From positions 25,290-89,289 of the forward strand of contig NZ_BMKD01000012.1 of NCBI RefSeq assembly GCF_014643835.1: 64,000 nucleotides of DNA, given 5' to 3'. This DNA comes from Mucilaginibacter rubeus. GTDB taxonomy: Bacteria; Bacteroidota; Bacteroidia; Sphingobacteriales; Sphingobacteriaceae. Under the pieces are notes generated by a model. It was not told the DNA's origin, searched no databases, and saw only the letters and a program-made list of their open reading frames with translations. A program made the translations under genes and the position numbers. Positions 56,340 through 64,000 of this stretch are shown here, in pieces; the first letter of the stretch is position 1, and each line of letters starts with the position of its first letter.

Positions 56340-57104
56340 ATGAAAAAGCTATTTTTATTTACCGCAGCCCTAAGCCTTATGCTCTTTTCCTGTAAAAAGG
56401 ATAGCACCAATAACGGGGGTACCGCCCACGTGACCGTGAAAATGACTGATGCACCCGGCGCTTTTGATGCCGTAATCCTGAATATCAAAAGTGTGATCAT
56501 AGTAACCGACAAAGGTGAACAAACGCTCAATGTGGATGGAGGCGCTGTTGATATCCTGCGGTTCCGTTCGGGCCGTGATACTGTGCTGGCCGACCAGGAT
56601 ATTCCCGCAGGGACCATCCAGCAGGTGCGCCTGGTGTTGAACGACAGTGGTAACCGCGTGATTGTAGCCGGTGTGTCATATGACCTGACCACGCCAAGCG
56701 GTCAGACCTCAGGTGTGAAGCTGAACGTTCATGATAAGCTTACCGCCGGTATTGCCTATACTATGCGTTTGGACTTTGACGCCGCGCAATCCGTAGTACT
56801 TACCGGTAACGGCAAGTACATCCTCAAACCAGTGATCCGCGCAATTGCCACTGCCGCTTCGGGTGCACTGACCGGTGTAGTTAGTCCTGCCGCATCCTCA
56901 CCGAAGGTATATGCTATTACGGGTGCCGACACCATTGGCTCAACTACAGATGCCACCGGTAAATATTATTTCCCTGGCCTGGCAGCGGGCAGTTACCAGG
57001 TGAAATTTGTGCCGGTTAGCCCCTATGCCATCAAAACAGTAACCAACATTTCGGTAACAAACGGCACCGTCACTGATATGGGAACGGTGAACATTACACA
57101 GTAA
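56340..57104 (+). CDS. DUF4382 lipoprotein with carboxypeptidase-regulatory-like domain
   Basis: 254 residues. The signal LFTAALSLMLFSC is followed by KKDSTNNGG, giving a lipobox with Cys18. DUF4382 (about 29-160) starts AHVTVKMTDAPGAFDAVILNIKSVII and includes LDFDAAQSVVLTGNGKYILKPVIR. The C-terminal part (about 165-250) is a small Ig-like fold, GSTTDATGKYYFPGLAAGSYQVKFVP, typical of CarboxypepD_reg. A surface or periplasmic lipoprotein; the function of DUF4382 is not established. Monocistronic with a strong terminator. Confidence 0.93.
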   Translation: MKKLFLFTAALSLMLFSCKKDSTNNGGTAHVTVKMTDAPGAFDAVILNIKSVIIVTDKGEQTLNVDGGAVDILRFRSGRDTVLADQDIPAGTIQQVRLVLNDSGNRVIVAGVSYDLTTPSGQTSGVKLNVHDKLTAGIAYTMRLDFDAAQSVVLTGNGKYILKPVIRAIATAASGALTGVVSPAASSPKVYAITGADTIGSTTDATGKYYFPGLAAGSYQVKFVPVSPYAIKTVTNISVTNGTVTDMGTVNITQ

Positions 57105-57176
57105 CCCTGCTCTATCATTAAAAGGAAACAGCGGAGATTCAGCGGATGGTTAGATGATCTCCGCACCGTTAACCTA

Positions 57177-57224
57177 TATCAGTAAAAAGCCTTTAATCTG
57201 AAGATTAAAGGCTTTTTACTGATA
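57177..57224. terminator. Terminator with perfect 23-bp stem
   Basis: TATCAGTAAAAAGCCTTTAA TCT (57177-57199) is exactly complementary to 57202-57224 around GA; symmetric A and T tracts allow either direction, probably serving the DUF4382 gene. Confidence 0.9.
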
Positions 57225-57396
57225 ATTCGGCCTCAGCGAGGATATTTCTAAGCTCATAGCTTGCATTGTTTCCTGAATTAGGCTATTTGCTATTCATTTT
57301 TTTGATATAGGTGAACTGCAAATCTTAACATCGGTATAGTCAACCGCGGTTCGATAGCCTCTTCATAGTTCCTGCCATAATTCTATGTCTTTCACT

Positions 57397-57404
57397 TATC
57401 TTTG
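57397..57404 (+). promoter_or_regulatory. Candidate -7 element TATCTTTG
   Basis: Matches TAnnTTTG 24 bases before the GTG start of the ABC-F gene; no clear -33 TTG. Confidence 0.45.
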
Positions 57405-57428
57405 CGCAAAATTCAATATTAGCATACT

Positions 57429-59063
57429 GTGATTAATGTCAATAACATCTCCGTTTCATTTGGCGGAACCACCTTATTTAGCGACGTAACCTTCTCCATC
57501 AACGAGAATGATAAGATAGCCCTGATGGGCAAGAATGGCGCAGGCAAGTCGACCATCCTCAAGATCATCGCCGGCGCAGCCAAACCTACTACAGGCAACG
57601 TAACCGGACCAAAGGACGCGGTAATAGCGTATTTGCCGCAGCACTTGCTTACCCAGGATAACGTTACCGTTTTTGAGGAAACGATGAAAGCTTTTGACGA
57701 GGCTAATCAGATGCAGAAAGAGCTGGACGAAGTGAATGAGCAACTTAATATTCGTATCGATTACGACAGTGACGACTACATGAAGCTGATTGAGCGGGTA
57801 TCGGAGCTGAGCGAGAAAGTTTATTCGCAGGAGGAGGTGAATTATGATGCAGAGGTTGAAAAGGTATTGAAGGGCTTGGGTTTTGAGCGCAAGGATTTCA
57901 CCCGCCAAACTTCCGAGTTTTCGGGCGGATGGCGCATGCGGATCGAGCTGGCCAAAATTCTGTTAAAGAAACCAGACCTGATCTTGCTGGATGAGCCTAC
58001 CAACCACATGGATATTGAGAGTATACAATGGCTGGAAGATTTCCTGGTAAACTCGGCAAAGGCAGTGATGGTTATCTCCCACGACCGTACCTTTGTTGAT
58101 AACATCACCAACCGTACCATTGAGGTTACAATGGGCAGAATCTACGATTATAAAGCCAAATACACCCATTATCTTCAGCTGCGGGCTGACCGCCGGGTAC
58201 ATCAATTGAAAGCCTACGAAGAACAACAGCGTTTTATTGCCGATAACCAGGAATTTATAGATCGGTTCAGAGGTACATATTCTAAAACTTTACAGGTACA
58301 ATCCCGCGTGAAAATGCTCGAAAAGCTTGAGGTTATCGAGATCGACGAAGTGGATACTTCGGCATTGCGCTTGAAATTTCCGCCGTCGCCACGTTCTGGT
58401 CAGTACCCGGTAATGGTTGAAGACCTGACAAAAACCTATGGCGATCATGTGGTGTTCCAGAAGGCAGCCATGGTGATTGAGCGGGGCGAAAAAGTAGCTT
58501 TTGTTGGTAAAAACGGTGAAGGCAAATCGACCATGATCAAAGCTATTATGGGCGAGATTGATTTTGAAGGTAGTTTAAAAGTAGGTCACAACGCCAAGAT
58601 CGGGTACTTTGCCCAAAACCAGGCAGCTTTGTTAGATGAGAATTTAACGGTATTTGAAACCATCGACCAGATTCCGTTAAGTGATGGCACGGTAAAGATT
58701 AAAGACCTTTTGGGTGCATTTATGTTTAGCGGTGATGACACCACCAAAAAGGTAAAGGTACTTTCGGGCGGAGAGAAGACGCGTTTGGCCATGATCAAGC
58801 TACTGCTGGAACCTGTAAACGTACTGATCCTGGATGAGCCAACCAACCACCTGGATATGAAAACCAAAGATATCATCAAAGATGCCCTAAGAGATTTTGA
58901 CGGAACGCTGATCCTCGTATCTCACGACAGGGATTTCCTTGACGGGCTGGTGAAAAAGGTATTTGAGTTCGGCAATAAACGCGTCCGCGAACATTTTGAG
59001 GATATTAAAGGGTTTTTAGCGTATAAGAAGATGGATAGTTTGAAGCAGATTGAGCAGGGGTAA
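57429..59063 (+). CDS. ABC-F family ATPase (translation factor type)
   Basis: 544 residues with a GTG start at 57429 (MINVNNISVSFGG). Two ABC domains: Walker A GKNGAGKST (about 34-42) and GKNGEGKST; signatures FSGGWRMRI and LSGGEKTRL; Walker B LILLDEPTNHMD and VLILDEPTNHLD. The linker between them (about 235-310, HYLQLRADRRVHQLKAYEEQQRFI) is the tRNA-contacting helical arm. It resembles housekeeping ABC-F proteins such as YkpA/YbiT that act on the ribosome. Compared with the other ABC-F at 50740, it has the canonical motifs of the housekeeping subgroup. Confidence 0.95.
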   Translation: MINVNNISVSFGGTTLFSDVTFSINENDKIALMGKNGAGKSTILKIIAGAAKPTTGNVTGPKDAVIAYLPQHLLTQDNVTVFEETMKAFDEANQMQKELDEVNEQLNIRIDYDSDDYMKLIERVSELSEKVYSQEEVNYDAEVEKVLKGLGFERKDFTRQTSEFSGGWRMRIELAKILLKKPDLILLDEPTNHMDIESIQWLEDFLVNSAKAVMVISHDRTFVDNITNRTIEVTMGRIYDYKAKYTHYLQLRADRRVHQLKAYEEQQRFIADNQEFIDRFRGTYSKTLQVQSRVKMLEKLEVIEIDEVDTSALRLKFPPSPRSGQYPVMVEDLTKTYGDHVVFQKAAMVIERGEKVAFVGKNGEGKSTMIKAIMGEIDFEGSLKVGHNAKIGYFAQNQAALLDENLTVFETIDQIPLSDGTVKIKDLLGAFMFSGDDTTKKVKVLSGGEKTRLAMIKLLLEPVNVLILDEPTNHLDMKTKDIIKDALRDFDGTLILVSHDRDFLDGLVKKVFEFGNKRVREHFEDIKGFLAYKKMDSLKQIEQG

Positions 59064-59188
59064 GGGATCAATGTATCTGAGCGCTTTCTATTTCACTATT
59101 TTCAGATCTCCTTAAACTACGAACTCGAACTCTTTATGGTTGATTTATATTTTGCAGCGCGGTTGGAGTAACATGGTGCTTTGATATT

Positions 59189-59227
59189 CGTGAAGTTACA
59201 ATTTTGGTCAAAAATTGTAACTTCACG
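59189..59227. repeat. Perfect 17-bp inverted repeat after the Mrr-like gene
   Basis: CGTGAAGTTACAATTTT (59189-59205) and AAAATTGTAACTTCACG (59211-59227) flank GGTCA. It lies between the convergent ABC-F and Mrr-like genes. It could terminate transcription or mark the edge of an acquired segment. Confidence 0.7.
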
Positions 59228-59241
59228 ATAGCTATAATATT

Positions 59242-60015
59242 TTAGTTATTGTCAACTAATAGATCATAATATTGCTCCTTTAATACTTGAGGTTCAATAT
59301 CAAAAGCAATATGCTCGTTTTGTATAGCCGCTTTATGACAAATTATAGTAAATGATATACCAGATCTTTTAGCAAATAATATCGGAAAATCAAAAACTTC
59401 TTGTTTAAGCCCTCTTATTAGTAAGTCACGCTTGCCAGTACCTTGTAAGTAATCAAGTGCTAACTTTTTTGATAGGAATAAAAGGATTTTATTCTTGCGG
59501 AACGGGAAATCTACAACGTGATATGACCCTGTTAGGTGTCCTGATTTATGTTCCATTAAAATATAAAATGGTTCACCCTTAATGAATTTGGTCGGTAGAT
59601 AAACTTGTTTCAGCTTTAATGCTAATAGCTTGAAAAAGTTAGGTAGGTCTTGTGTTGTAAGTAACAATATATCCTTATCACGAGCGTAAGTTATTGCGCC
59701 TGTTTGAAATCCAGATCCGGAAACAAAAACGCCCGTAACATTAAAGTCTCTTAATTTATCATGAAAGTTTCTAACATGACTTATATCTATTGGAGTGCTA
59801 TGATTCTTACATTCAATGGCCACTTTGTGCCTTATTCCTGCTTTAGAGAATTCATAATAGATATCAAATTCATTTGAATATCCATTTTTTTCCATTCTTA
59901 CATTTCTCGAGATTATGATAGGCTCATCATCTTCTTTTGATTCTAAATCTAAAAGGAATCTATATACATATTCAACATAGTCTTCCAGAATTCGTCCTTT
60001 GTTATGATTATTCAT
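59242..60015 (-). CDS. Mrr-like restriction endonuclease (PD-(D/E)xK), stand-alone
   Basis: 257 residues. The nuclease core is near the N-terminus: FDIYYEF (Asp51) then VAIECKN (Glu68, Lys70), giving D...ExK, followed by the VRNFHDKLRDFNVTGVFVSGSGFQTGAITYARDKDILLLT block of Mrr_cat domains. The second half (about 125-257) is not recognised and may be a target-recognition or regulatory domain. No methyltransferase or other restriction partner is nearby, so it may be a type IV enzyme acting on modified DNA. The gene is visibly AT-richer than its neighbours, suggesting horizontal gain. Confidence 0.82.
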   Translation of the reverse strand: MNNHNKGRILEDYVEYVYRFLLDLESKEDDEPIIISRNVRMEKNGYSNEFDIYYEFSKAGIRHKVAIECKNHSTPIDISHVRNFHDKLRDFNVTGVFVSGSGFQTGAITYARDKDILLLTTQDLPNFFKLLALKLKQVYLPTKFIKGEPFYILMEHKSGHLTGSYHVVDFPFRKNKILLFLSKKLALDYLQGTGKRDLLIRGLKQEVFDFPILFAKRSGISFTIICHKAAIQNEHIAFDIEPQVLKEQYYDLLVDNN

Positions 60016-60062
60016 GTATTTTTAAGATTAATTAAACTTAGGATAAATAAACCTCTTTATAC

Positions 60063-60098
60063 ACAAAAGCCTTCAGACTTCCGTCTAAAGGCTTTTGT
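60063..60098 (-). terminator. Terminator downstream of tRNA-Arg (minus strand)
   Basis: ACAAAAGCCTTCAGAC (60063-60078) and GTCTAAAGGCTTTTGT (60083-60098) pair over 16 positions with one wobble around TTCC. Confidence 0.85.
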
Positions 60099-60107
60099 CT
60101 TAGGATG

Positions 60108-60179
60108 TGGTCCCGACGAGAATCGAACTCATATCTAGAGTTTAGGAAACTCCTATTCTATCCGTTGAACTACGGGACC
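60108..60179 (-). tRNA. tRNA-Arg (anticodon CCT)
   Basis: 72 nt on the minus strand. The acceptor GGTCCCG pairs with CGGGACC, discriminator A; the D arm is GTTC..GAAT; the anticodon stem GGAGT/ACTCT has loop TTCCTAA with anticodon CCT, reading AGG; the T arm is ATGAG-TTCGATT-CTCGT. CCA is not encoded. A strong hairpin follows on the minus strand. It lies between metG and the Mrr-like gene, and no attachment-site duplication is visible. Confidence 0.95.
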
Positions 60180-60317
60180 GTTTAAAAATCAGCCTCAAAA
60201 AGGTCGATCTTTTTATTTAGTTTGCAAAGGTGCAATTTTTCAATGAAAAATCACACCCTAAAATTCAAAATTTAACAACTGTTCATTTGCGCATCTTCGC
60301 ATCTGAAGTCTGCATAT

Positions 60318-62387
60318 TTAACGGATTACTGCGCCATTGTGGAAATCTTCAGTAGGGGCAACAAAGCTCAGCTTCCCTTCGCTGTTTTCGGCCATCAGGA
60401 TCATGCCTTGCGATACGATGCCTTTGATCTCCCTTGGTTCCAGGTTTACCAGGATACTTACTTTTTGACCGATGATGTTCTCCGGCTCATAATATTCGGC
60501 AATGCCTGATACTACCGTGCGTTCGTCGATGCCTGTGTCAATAGTCAGCTTCAGCAGCTTTTTGGTTTTGGCAACCTTTTCGGCAGCTAAAATGGTACCG
60601 GTGCGAATATCCATGGTGGCAAAGGTTTCGTAATTAACGTTTTCCTTTGCAGGCAGCACATCTGCTGATTTTGGTGGAGCTACAACCTTTTTATCTGCAA
60701 GTTTTTTAAGCTGGGCTTCTATCACATCGTCCTCTACCTTTTCAAACAACAGCGCAGCCGGGTTCAACTGGTGACCGTTGTTAAAATACATTTCATGGTC
60801 ATAAGCTATCGGCTCATTAGGCAGGTTAAGCATGGTGATGATCTTTTTAGCTGTAGCGGGTAAAAAGGCCTGCGCCACGGTAGCCAGGTGACCAATCAGC
60901 ACTAAACAATTGTGCAGCGCTTCTTTAGCAGCGGCAGGCTCTGTTTTAATTGTTTTCCACGGCTCTTTTTCGGTTAGGTAACGGTTACCTAAGCGGGCCA
61001 TATCCATTACAGCCTGCAAAGCCTGGCGGTAGCGGTAAGCCTCAAGGTTTTTCTCTATCTCATCATAATATTCGCCGATACCGGTGCTCAGGGTTGCGTC
61101 GGTAAATTCTATCTTTTCAGTATCAGCCTCAATTTTACCATCGTAAAATTTGTGCATCAAAATCATTACGCGGTTCACAAAGTTACCTAATATGGCTACC
61201 AGCTCGTTATTTACCCGGGCCTGGTAATCTTTCCAGGTAAACTCGCTGTCGCTGGTTTCGGGTAGGATGGAGGTTAGCACATAGCGTAATTCGTCCTGTT
61301 TGCCCGGGAACTCTTCCAGGTACTCATGCAGCCAAACCGCGTGGTTACGCGAAGTGGAAAGTTTATCGCCTTCTAAATTCAGAAACTCGTTGGCTGGTAC
61401 GTTTTGCGGCAAAATATATTCGCCGTGCGCGTGCAGTATAGATGGAAAAATAATACAATGGAATACGATATTATCCTTACCGATAAAATGCAATAAGCAA
61501 GCATCATCCTGCTCATCGGCCTGTTTTTTCCAGTATAGCTTCCAGTCTTTTTTGTTATCAATAGCCCATTGCTTGGTGGCCGAAATATAACCGATAGGCG
61601 CATCCATCCACACATAAAGCTTTTTGCCTTTAGCCTCGGCCAGCGGTACGTCAATGCCCCAGTCAAGGTCGCGGGTCATGGAGCGCGGCTGCAGGCCCGA
61701 TTTTAGCCATGATTTGCACTGGCCAAAAACATTCACTTTCCAGCTGCCTTCTTTGGCATCTATCCATTGCTCCAGCCATGGCTGGTATTTATCCAAAGGG
61801 AGGTACCAGTGTTTGGTTGATTTAAGCACGGGCGTTTTGCCACTTAGGGTCGAGATTGGGTTGATGAGGTCGGTAGGGCTAAGGGAGGTGCCGCAGCGCT
61901 CGCACTGGTCGCCGTAGGCATTTTCGTTACCGCAATTAGGGCAGGTTCCGATGATATAACGGTCGGCCAGAAACTGCTGATAATCTTCGTCAAAATACTG
62001 ATCGGAGAATTTTTCAATAAACTCGTCCTTTTCATATAGGTTCAGGAAAAACTCCTGGCTTAGCTCATGATGAATAGGCGACGAGGTACGGTGATAAATA
62101 TCAAATGCGATACCGAACTCTTCAAAACTATCTTTTATCTGTTTGTGGTATTTATCGATAATGGCTTGCGGGGTAGTATCTTCTTTTTTGGCTTTGATGG
62201 TAATAGCAGCACCGTGCTCATCCGAGCCGCATATGTACACCACGTCCTTCTTTTTCAACCTTAAATACCGCACAAAAATATCTGCCGGCAGGTAAGCACC
62301 GGCAAGGTGACCGATATGTAAGGGGCCGTTGGCATAAGGCAGGGCCGATGTAATGGTGAATCGTTTATATTTGTTGAGTTGTGACAT
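60318..62387 (-). CDS. metG: Methionine-tRNA ligase
   Basis: 689 residues from ATG 62387 (MSQLNKYKRFTITSALPYANG); a longer frame to 62486 runs into repeats and is rejected. The HIGH motif is PLHIGHLAG, the KMSKS loop is KLSTSRN (a usual variant), and the zinc knuckle is CPNCGNENAYGDQCERCGT (about 148-166). The C-terminal EMAP/Trbp111-like tRNA-binding domain (about 580-689) has MDIRTGTILAAEKV and VNLEPREIKGIVSQGMILMAE. It charges initiator and elongator tRNA-Met. It is divergent from the LD-carboxypeptidase gene, with a -7 element just upstream. Confidence 0.97.
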   Translation of the reverse strand: MSQLNKYKRFTITSALPYANGPLHIGHLAGAYLPADIFVRYLRLKKKDVVYICGSDEHGAAITIKAKKEDTTPQAIIDKYHKQIKDSFEEFGIAFDIYHRTSSPIHHELSQEFFLNLYEKDEFIEKFSDQYFDEDYQQFLADRYIIGTCPNCGNENAYGDQCERCGTSLSPTDLINPISTLSGKTPVLKSTKHWYLPLDKYQPWLEQWIDAKEGSWKVNVFGQCKSWLKSGLQPRSMTRDLDWGIDVPLAEAKGKKLYVWMDAPIGYISATKQWAIDNKKDWKLYWKKQADEQDDACLLHFIGKDNIVFHCIIFPSILHAHGEYILPQNVPANEFLNLEGDKLSTSRNHAVWLHEYLEEFPGKQDELRYVLTSILPETSDSEFTWKDYQARVNNELVAILGNFVNRVMILMHKFYDGKIEADTEKIEFTDATLSTGIGEYYDEIEKNLEAYRYRQALQAVMDMARLGNRYLTEKEPWKTIKTEPAAAKEALHNCLVLIGHLATVAQAFLPATAKKIITMLNLPNEPIAYDHEMYFNNGHQLNPAALLFEKVEDDVIEAQLKKLADKKVVAPPKSADVLPAKENVNYETFATMDIRTGTILAAEKVAKTKKLLKLTIDTGIDERTVVSGIAEYYEPENIIGQKVSILVNLEPREIKGIVSQGMILMAENSEGKLSFVAPTEDFHNGAVIR

Positions 62388-62413
62388 TAAATATCGCCTT
62401 GGTAAATAGTGTG

Positions 62414-62421
62414 CAAAGATA
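62414..62421 (-). promoter_or_regulatory. Candidate -7 element of metG (TATCTTTG, minus strand)
   Basis: Reads TATCTTTG on the minus strand, 27 bases before the metG ATG. No clear -33 TTG, so confidence is moderate. Confidence 0.4.
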
Positions 62422-62439
62422 ATTGATTTAAGTGGGAGT

Positions 62440-62558
62440 GAGGAAGTCGGAAGTCCGAAAGTCGGAAAAGTCTGAAGACCGAACACATAGTTTTATTATA
62501 ATTTACAAATGAATAATATAAAATCTTCCGGACTTGCGGACTTGCGGACTTCCGGACT
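62440..62558. repeat. Short repeats of the GGAAGTCCG/CGGACTTCC type around the ldcA start
   Basis: GAAGTCGGAAGTCCGAAAGT at 62444-62463 and, in opposite orientation, CTTCCGGACTTGCGGACTTG then CGGACTTCCGGACT at 62525-62558. The second block overlaps codons 6-17 of the carboxypeptidase gene. Confidence 0.65.
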
Positions 62559-63447
62559 AATTCCATACCTCAAAAAAGGCGACAAAATAGCCATCACCTG
62601 CCCTGCCAAAAAACTGCCCAACCCCATGACAGATGCCATTACACTTTTACAAAGCTGGGGGCTGGAAGTTGTTTTAGGCGATACAGTAGAAGCCTCATTT
62701 CACCAGTTTGCCGGCAATGACGATTTTAGGGCTGCCGATATGCAGCGGTTTATTGATGATGACGGTATCAAAGCCATCATTGCCGCCCGTGGGGGCTATG
62801 GAACCGTGAGGATGATTGACAAGGTTGACTTTAGCCGTTTTGCACAAAATCCTAAATGGCTTATTGGCTTTAGCGATATAACCCTGTTACACACTCACCT
62901 GTTTACCAATTATGGCGCACAAACCATACACGGACAAATGCCGGTTAATATTCCCGACGCATCAAAACATTCGATAGATACTTTAAGGCGGGCACTATTT
63001 GGCGAAGACTTAAGCTATGAGTTTATAACTCACGATTCCAACAAGCCAGGCGAAGCTACAGGTATTATTGTAGGCGGCAACTTGTCGCTGTTGGTGGCTT
63101 CTGCAGGTTCGGTATCCGATTTAGATTATACAGGGAAAATTCTGTTTATTGAAGACGTTGGGGAATATCTTTATTCGGTAGATAGAATGCTGCGCATGTT
63201 GGACAGGGCGGGTAAACTAAAAAATCTTGCCGGCCTGGTAGTAGGCGGCTTTACTGATATTAAAGATAATGACATACCGTTTGGCCAAACTGTGTCCCAA
63301 ATAGTGATGGAGATTGTTAAAGAATATAACTACCCAGTATGTTTCGATTTCCCGGCAGGGCATATCCCCGATAATAACAGTTTGGTATTAGGGCGAGAAG
63401 TGGGATTGCAGGTAGATGAAAAGCAGGCGAAGTTGTGGTTTAAATAA
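62509..63447 (+). CDS. LD-carboxypeptidase (S66 family)
   Basis: 312 residues. It removes the terminal D-Ala from tetrapeptides, in cytoplasmic peptidoglycan recycling. The nucleophile is Ser122 in LIGFSDITLLH; the acidic and His members lie in EDVGEYLYSVDRML (about 224-237) and PAGHIPDN (His about 285). IAARGGYGTVRMIDKVDF is the conserved pre-nucleophile block. The family usually begins near the PYLKKGDKIAI segment (residues 19-29); residues 6-17 (SSGLADLRTSGL) are encoded by short repeats, so the real N-terminus may be shorter (an in-frame TTG at codon 12) or extended by the repeats. Fits the recycling theme with anmK. Confidence 0.92.
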   Translation: MNNIKSSGLADLRTSGLIPYLKKGDKIAITCPAKKLPNPMTDAITLLQSWGLEVVLGDTVEASFHQFAGNDDFRAADMQRFIDDDGIKAIIAARGGYGTVRMIDKVDFSRFAQNPKWLIGFSDITLLHTHLFTNYGAQTIHGQMPVNIPDASKHSIDTLRRALFGEDLSYEFITHDSNKPGEATGIIVGGNLSLLVASAGSVSDLDYTGKILFIEDVGEYLYSVDRMLRMLDRAGKLKNLAGLVVGGFTDIKDNDIPFGQTVSQIVMEIVKEYNYPVCFDFPAGHIPDNNSLVLGREVGLQVDEKQAKLWFK

Positions 63448-63475
63448 CCAACAACGTAAGCTTCAAAAGAAAATG

Positions 63476-63535
63476 TCATTTCGACGAACCGGTTGTGGAA
63501 AATGTGTGAAGGGAGAGAGGAGAAATCCTATACAC
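63476..63535 (+). repeat. Intergenic repeat of the TCATTTCGACGAA...GAGGAGAAATC type
   Basis: TGTCATTTCGACGAACC with a partner GAGAGAGGAGAAATCC; this pair is a frequent Bacteroidota intergenic repeat. It precedes the IS110-type element and may be the insertion site. Confidence 0.45.
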
Positions 63536-63539
63536 CCTG

Positions 63540-63671
63540 CTTGCAAACTTTTATAGCGAACTTTCACAGCGTATAAGATCGTATGCATGAAACAGTTAAA
63601 GAAGAGTTCTTGAAAAAAAGGTTGTAGATTAAAGTAAACAACTAAGAACAAACACTTTAAATCAAGAACTC
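63540..63671 (+). ncRNA. Possible IS110 left-end non-coding region (bridge RNA candidate)
   Basis: About 130 bases between the repeat at 63476 and the transposase start. IS110-group elements encode a bridge RNA in their 5' non-coding end; the position is right, but I cannot define its fold or ends by eye. Confidence 0.25.
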
Positions 63672-64000
63672 ATGCAACAAGTTATACAATTAGATTTTAG
63701 CGGGCAAAAGATTTTTGCGGGGATAGATGTCCATAAGAAATCCTGGAAGGTAAGCATCCGTAGTGAACAAATGGAACTCAGGACGTTTTCGCAGAACCCA
63801 TCGGCGGGAGAATTAAGTACTTATCTTAAGCGTAATTACCCATCAGCGGACTACCACGTAGTTTATGAAGCCGGTTTTGCGGTTTCAGTCATCAGCGGGA
63901 ATTTAGTAATGCAGGGATTAACTGCATCGTTGTAAACCCGGCCGATGTACCCACGACAGGTAAGGAAAAACAGCGTAAATCAGACACCGTTGATTGCCGG
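63672..64000 (+). pseudogene. IS110-family transposase, N-terminal part with a frameshift, cut by the window edge
   Basis: ATG 63672, product MQQVIQLDFSGQKIFAGIDV..., where GIDVHKKSW is the first acidic motif of the IS110 DEDD RuvC-like domain. The frame stops at 63935. The next reading frame from about 63880 continues with the family's expected CGFSHQREFSNAGINCIVVN then PADVPTTGKEKQRKSDTVD. The break falls in TTTT at 63875-63878, where five T would restore the frame (YEAGF-CGF). It is therefore a one-base deletion, a sequencing error, or less likely a programmed shift. The C-terminal Ser domain lies beyond the window. Confidence 0.85.

Larger units (their letters stand above)
57105..57428. 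other. Intergenic stretch with terminator and -7 element
   Basis: 324 bases. Contains the 23-bp-stem terminator at 57177-57224 and a TAnnTTTG element at 57397-57404. Nothing else seen. Confidence 0.6.

Noticed and set aside
60108-60179. tRNA-Arg as an integration site of a genomic island
   Set aside because: No duplicated 3' tRNA fragment or integrase seen in the window.

Overview
The window reads as a chromosomal segment of a Bacteroidota bacterium, most likely Sphingobacteriaceae (Mucilaginibacter/Pedobacter-like). The evidence is a type IX secretion cargo/PorP/OmpA module, many Bacteroidota-restricted families (DUF4382, DUF1349, DUF2059, BlaI-M56-TonB, M61 and M16 peptidases), promoters of the TTTG-N19/20-TAnnTTTG type, weak ribosome binding sites, and frequent long-stem terminators. 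I see no rRNA, CRISPR array or prophage. One tRNA (Arg, CCT anticodon) is present, and an IS110-type transposase gene starts at the right edge.

Layout. 1-2.8 kb: tail of an HU-type protein, a TPR protein, a 29-residue AURKAIP1/COX24-like basic protein and RNase G. 3.2-8.8 kb: small conserved genes, two divergent tiny genes sharing a leader motif, an orphan barstar-like protein, a lipoprotein and a large envelope protein. 8.9-14.8 kb: radA, M61 and M28 peptidases, NadR-like kinase. 15.3-17.9 kb: ECF sigma, membrane anti-sigma-like protein and DUF4097-like protein in one overlapping operon. 18-23 kb: AraC and Crp/Fnr regulators with short-chain dehydrogenases, a SnoaL-like protein and a beta-hydroxyacid dehydrogenase. 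23.2-27.2 kb: metallo-beta-lactamase-fold nuclease and a BlaI/M56 signalling pair. 27.6-31 kb: methyltransferase, GT4 glycosyltransferase and Wzx-like flippase. 31.5-37.3 kb: T9SS type-B adhesin, PorP/SprF and OmpA operon. 37.4-43.8 kb: glycosyltransferase, anmK facing a NagB-PIG-L fusion, a HGSNAT/NagX-like acyltransferase and a DUF2059 protein, consistent with amino-sugar recycling. 43.9-54 kb: M16 peptidase, helicase, ABC-F protein, DUF1349 protein and small hypotheticals. 54-64 kb: SDR, O-methyltransferase, DUF4382 lipoprotein, second ABC-F, AT-rich Mrr-like nuclease, tRNA-Arg, metG, LD-carboxypeptidase and IS110.

The most striking object is inside the helicase gene at 47693-50671. A 471-bp segment (157 codons, no frame disruption) encoding a complete-looking DUF559/Vsr-like endonuclease domain sits between helicase motifs II and III. 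It is bounded by 36-bp inverted repeats that differ only by transitions (29/36 identical). The same kind of GC-rich 'CCCTCC..GGAGGG' palindromic repeat occurs as stand-alone intergenic copies at 14.2, 21.4 and 42.1 kb. This suggests a selfish nuclease-coding palindromic element able to insert in frame into a host protein, possibly linked to mobilisation of the intergenic repeats. Other palindromic repeat families (18.98, 23.1, 46.8 kb) and a structured intergenic element (about 14.96-15.05 kb) show that this genome is rich in small repeats.
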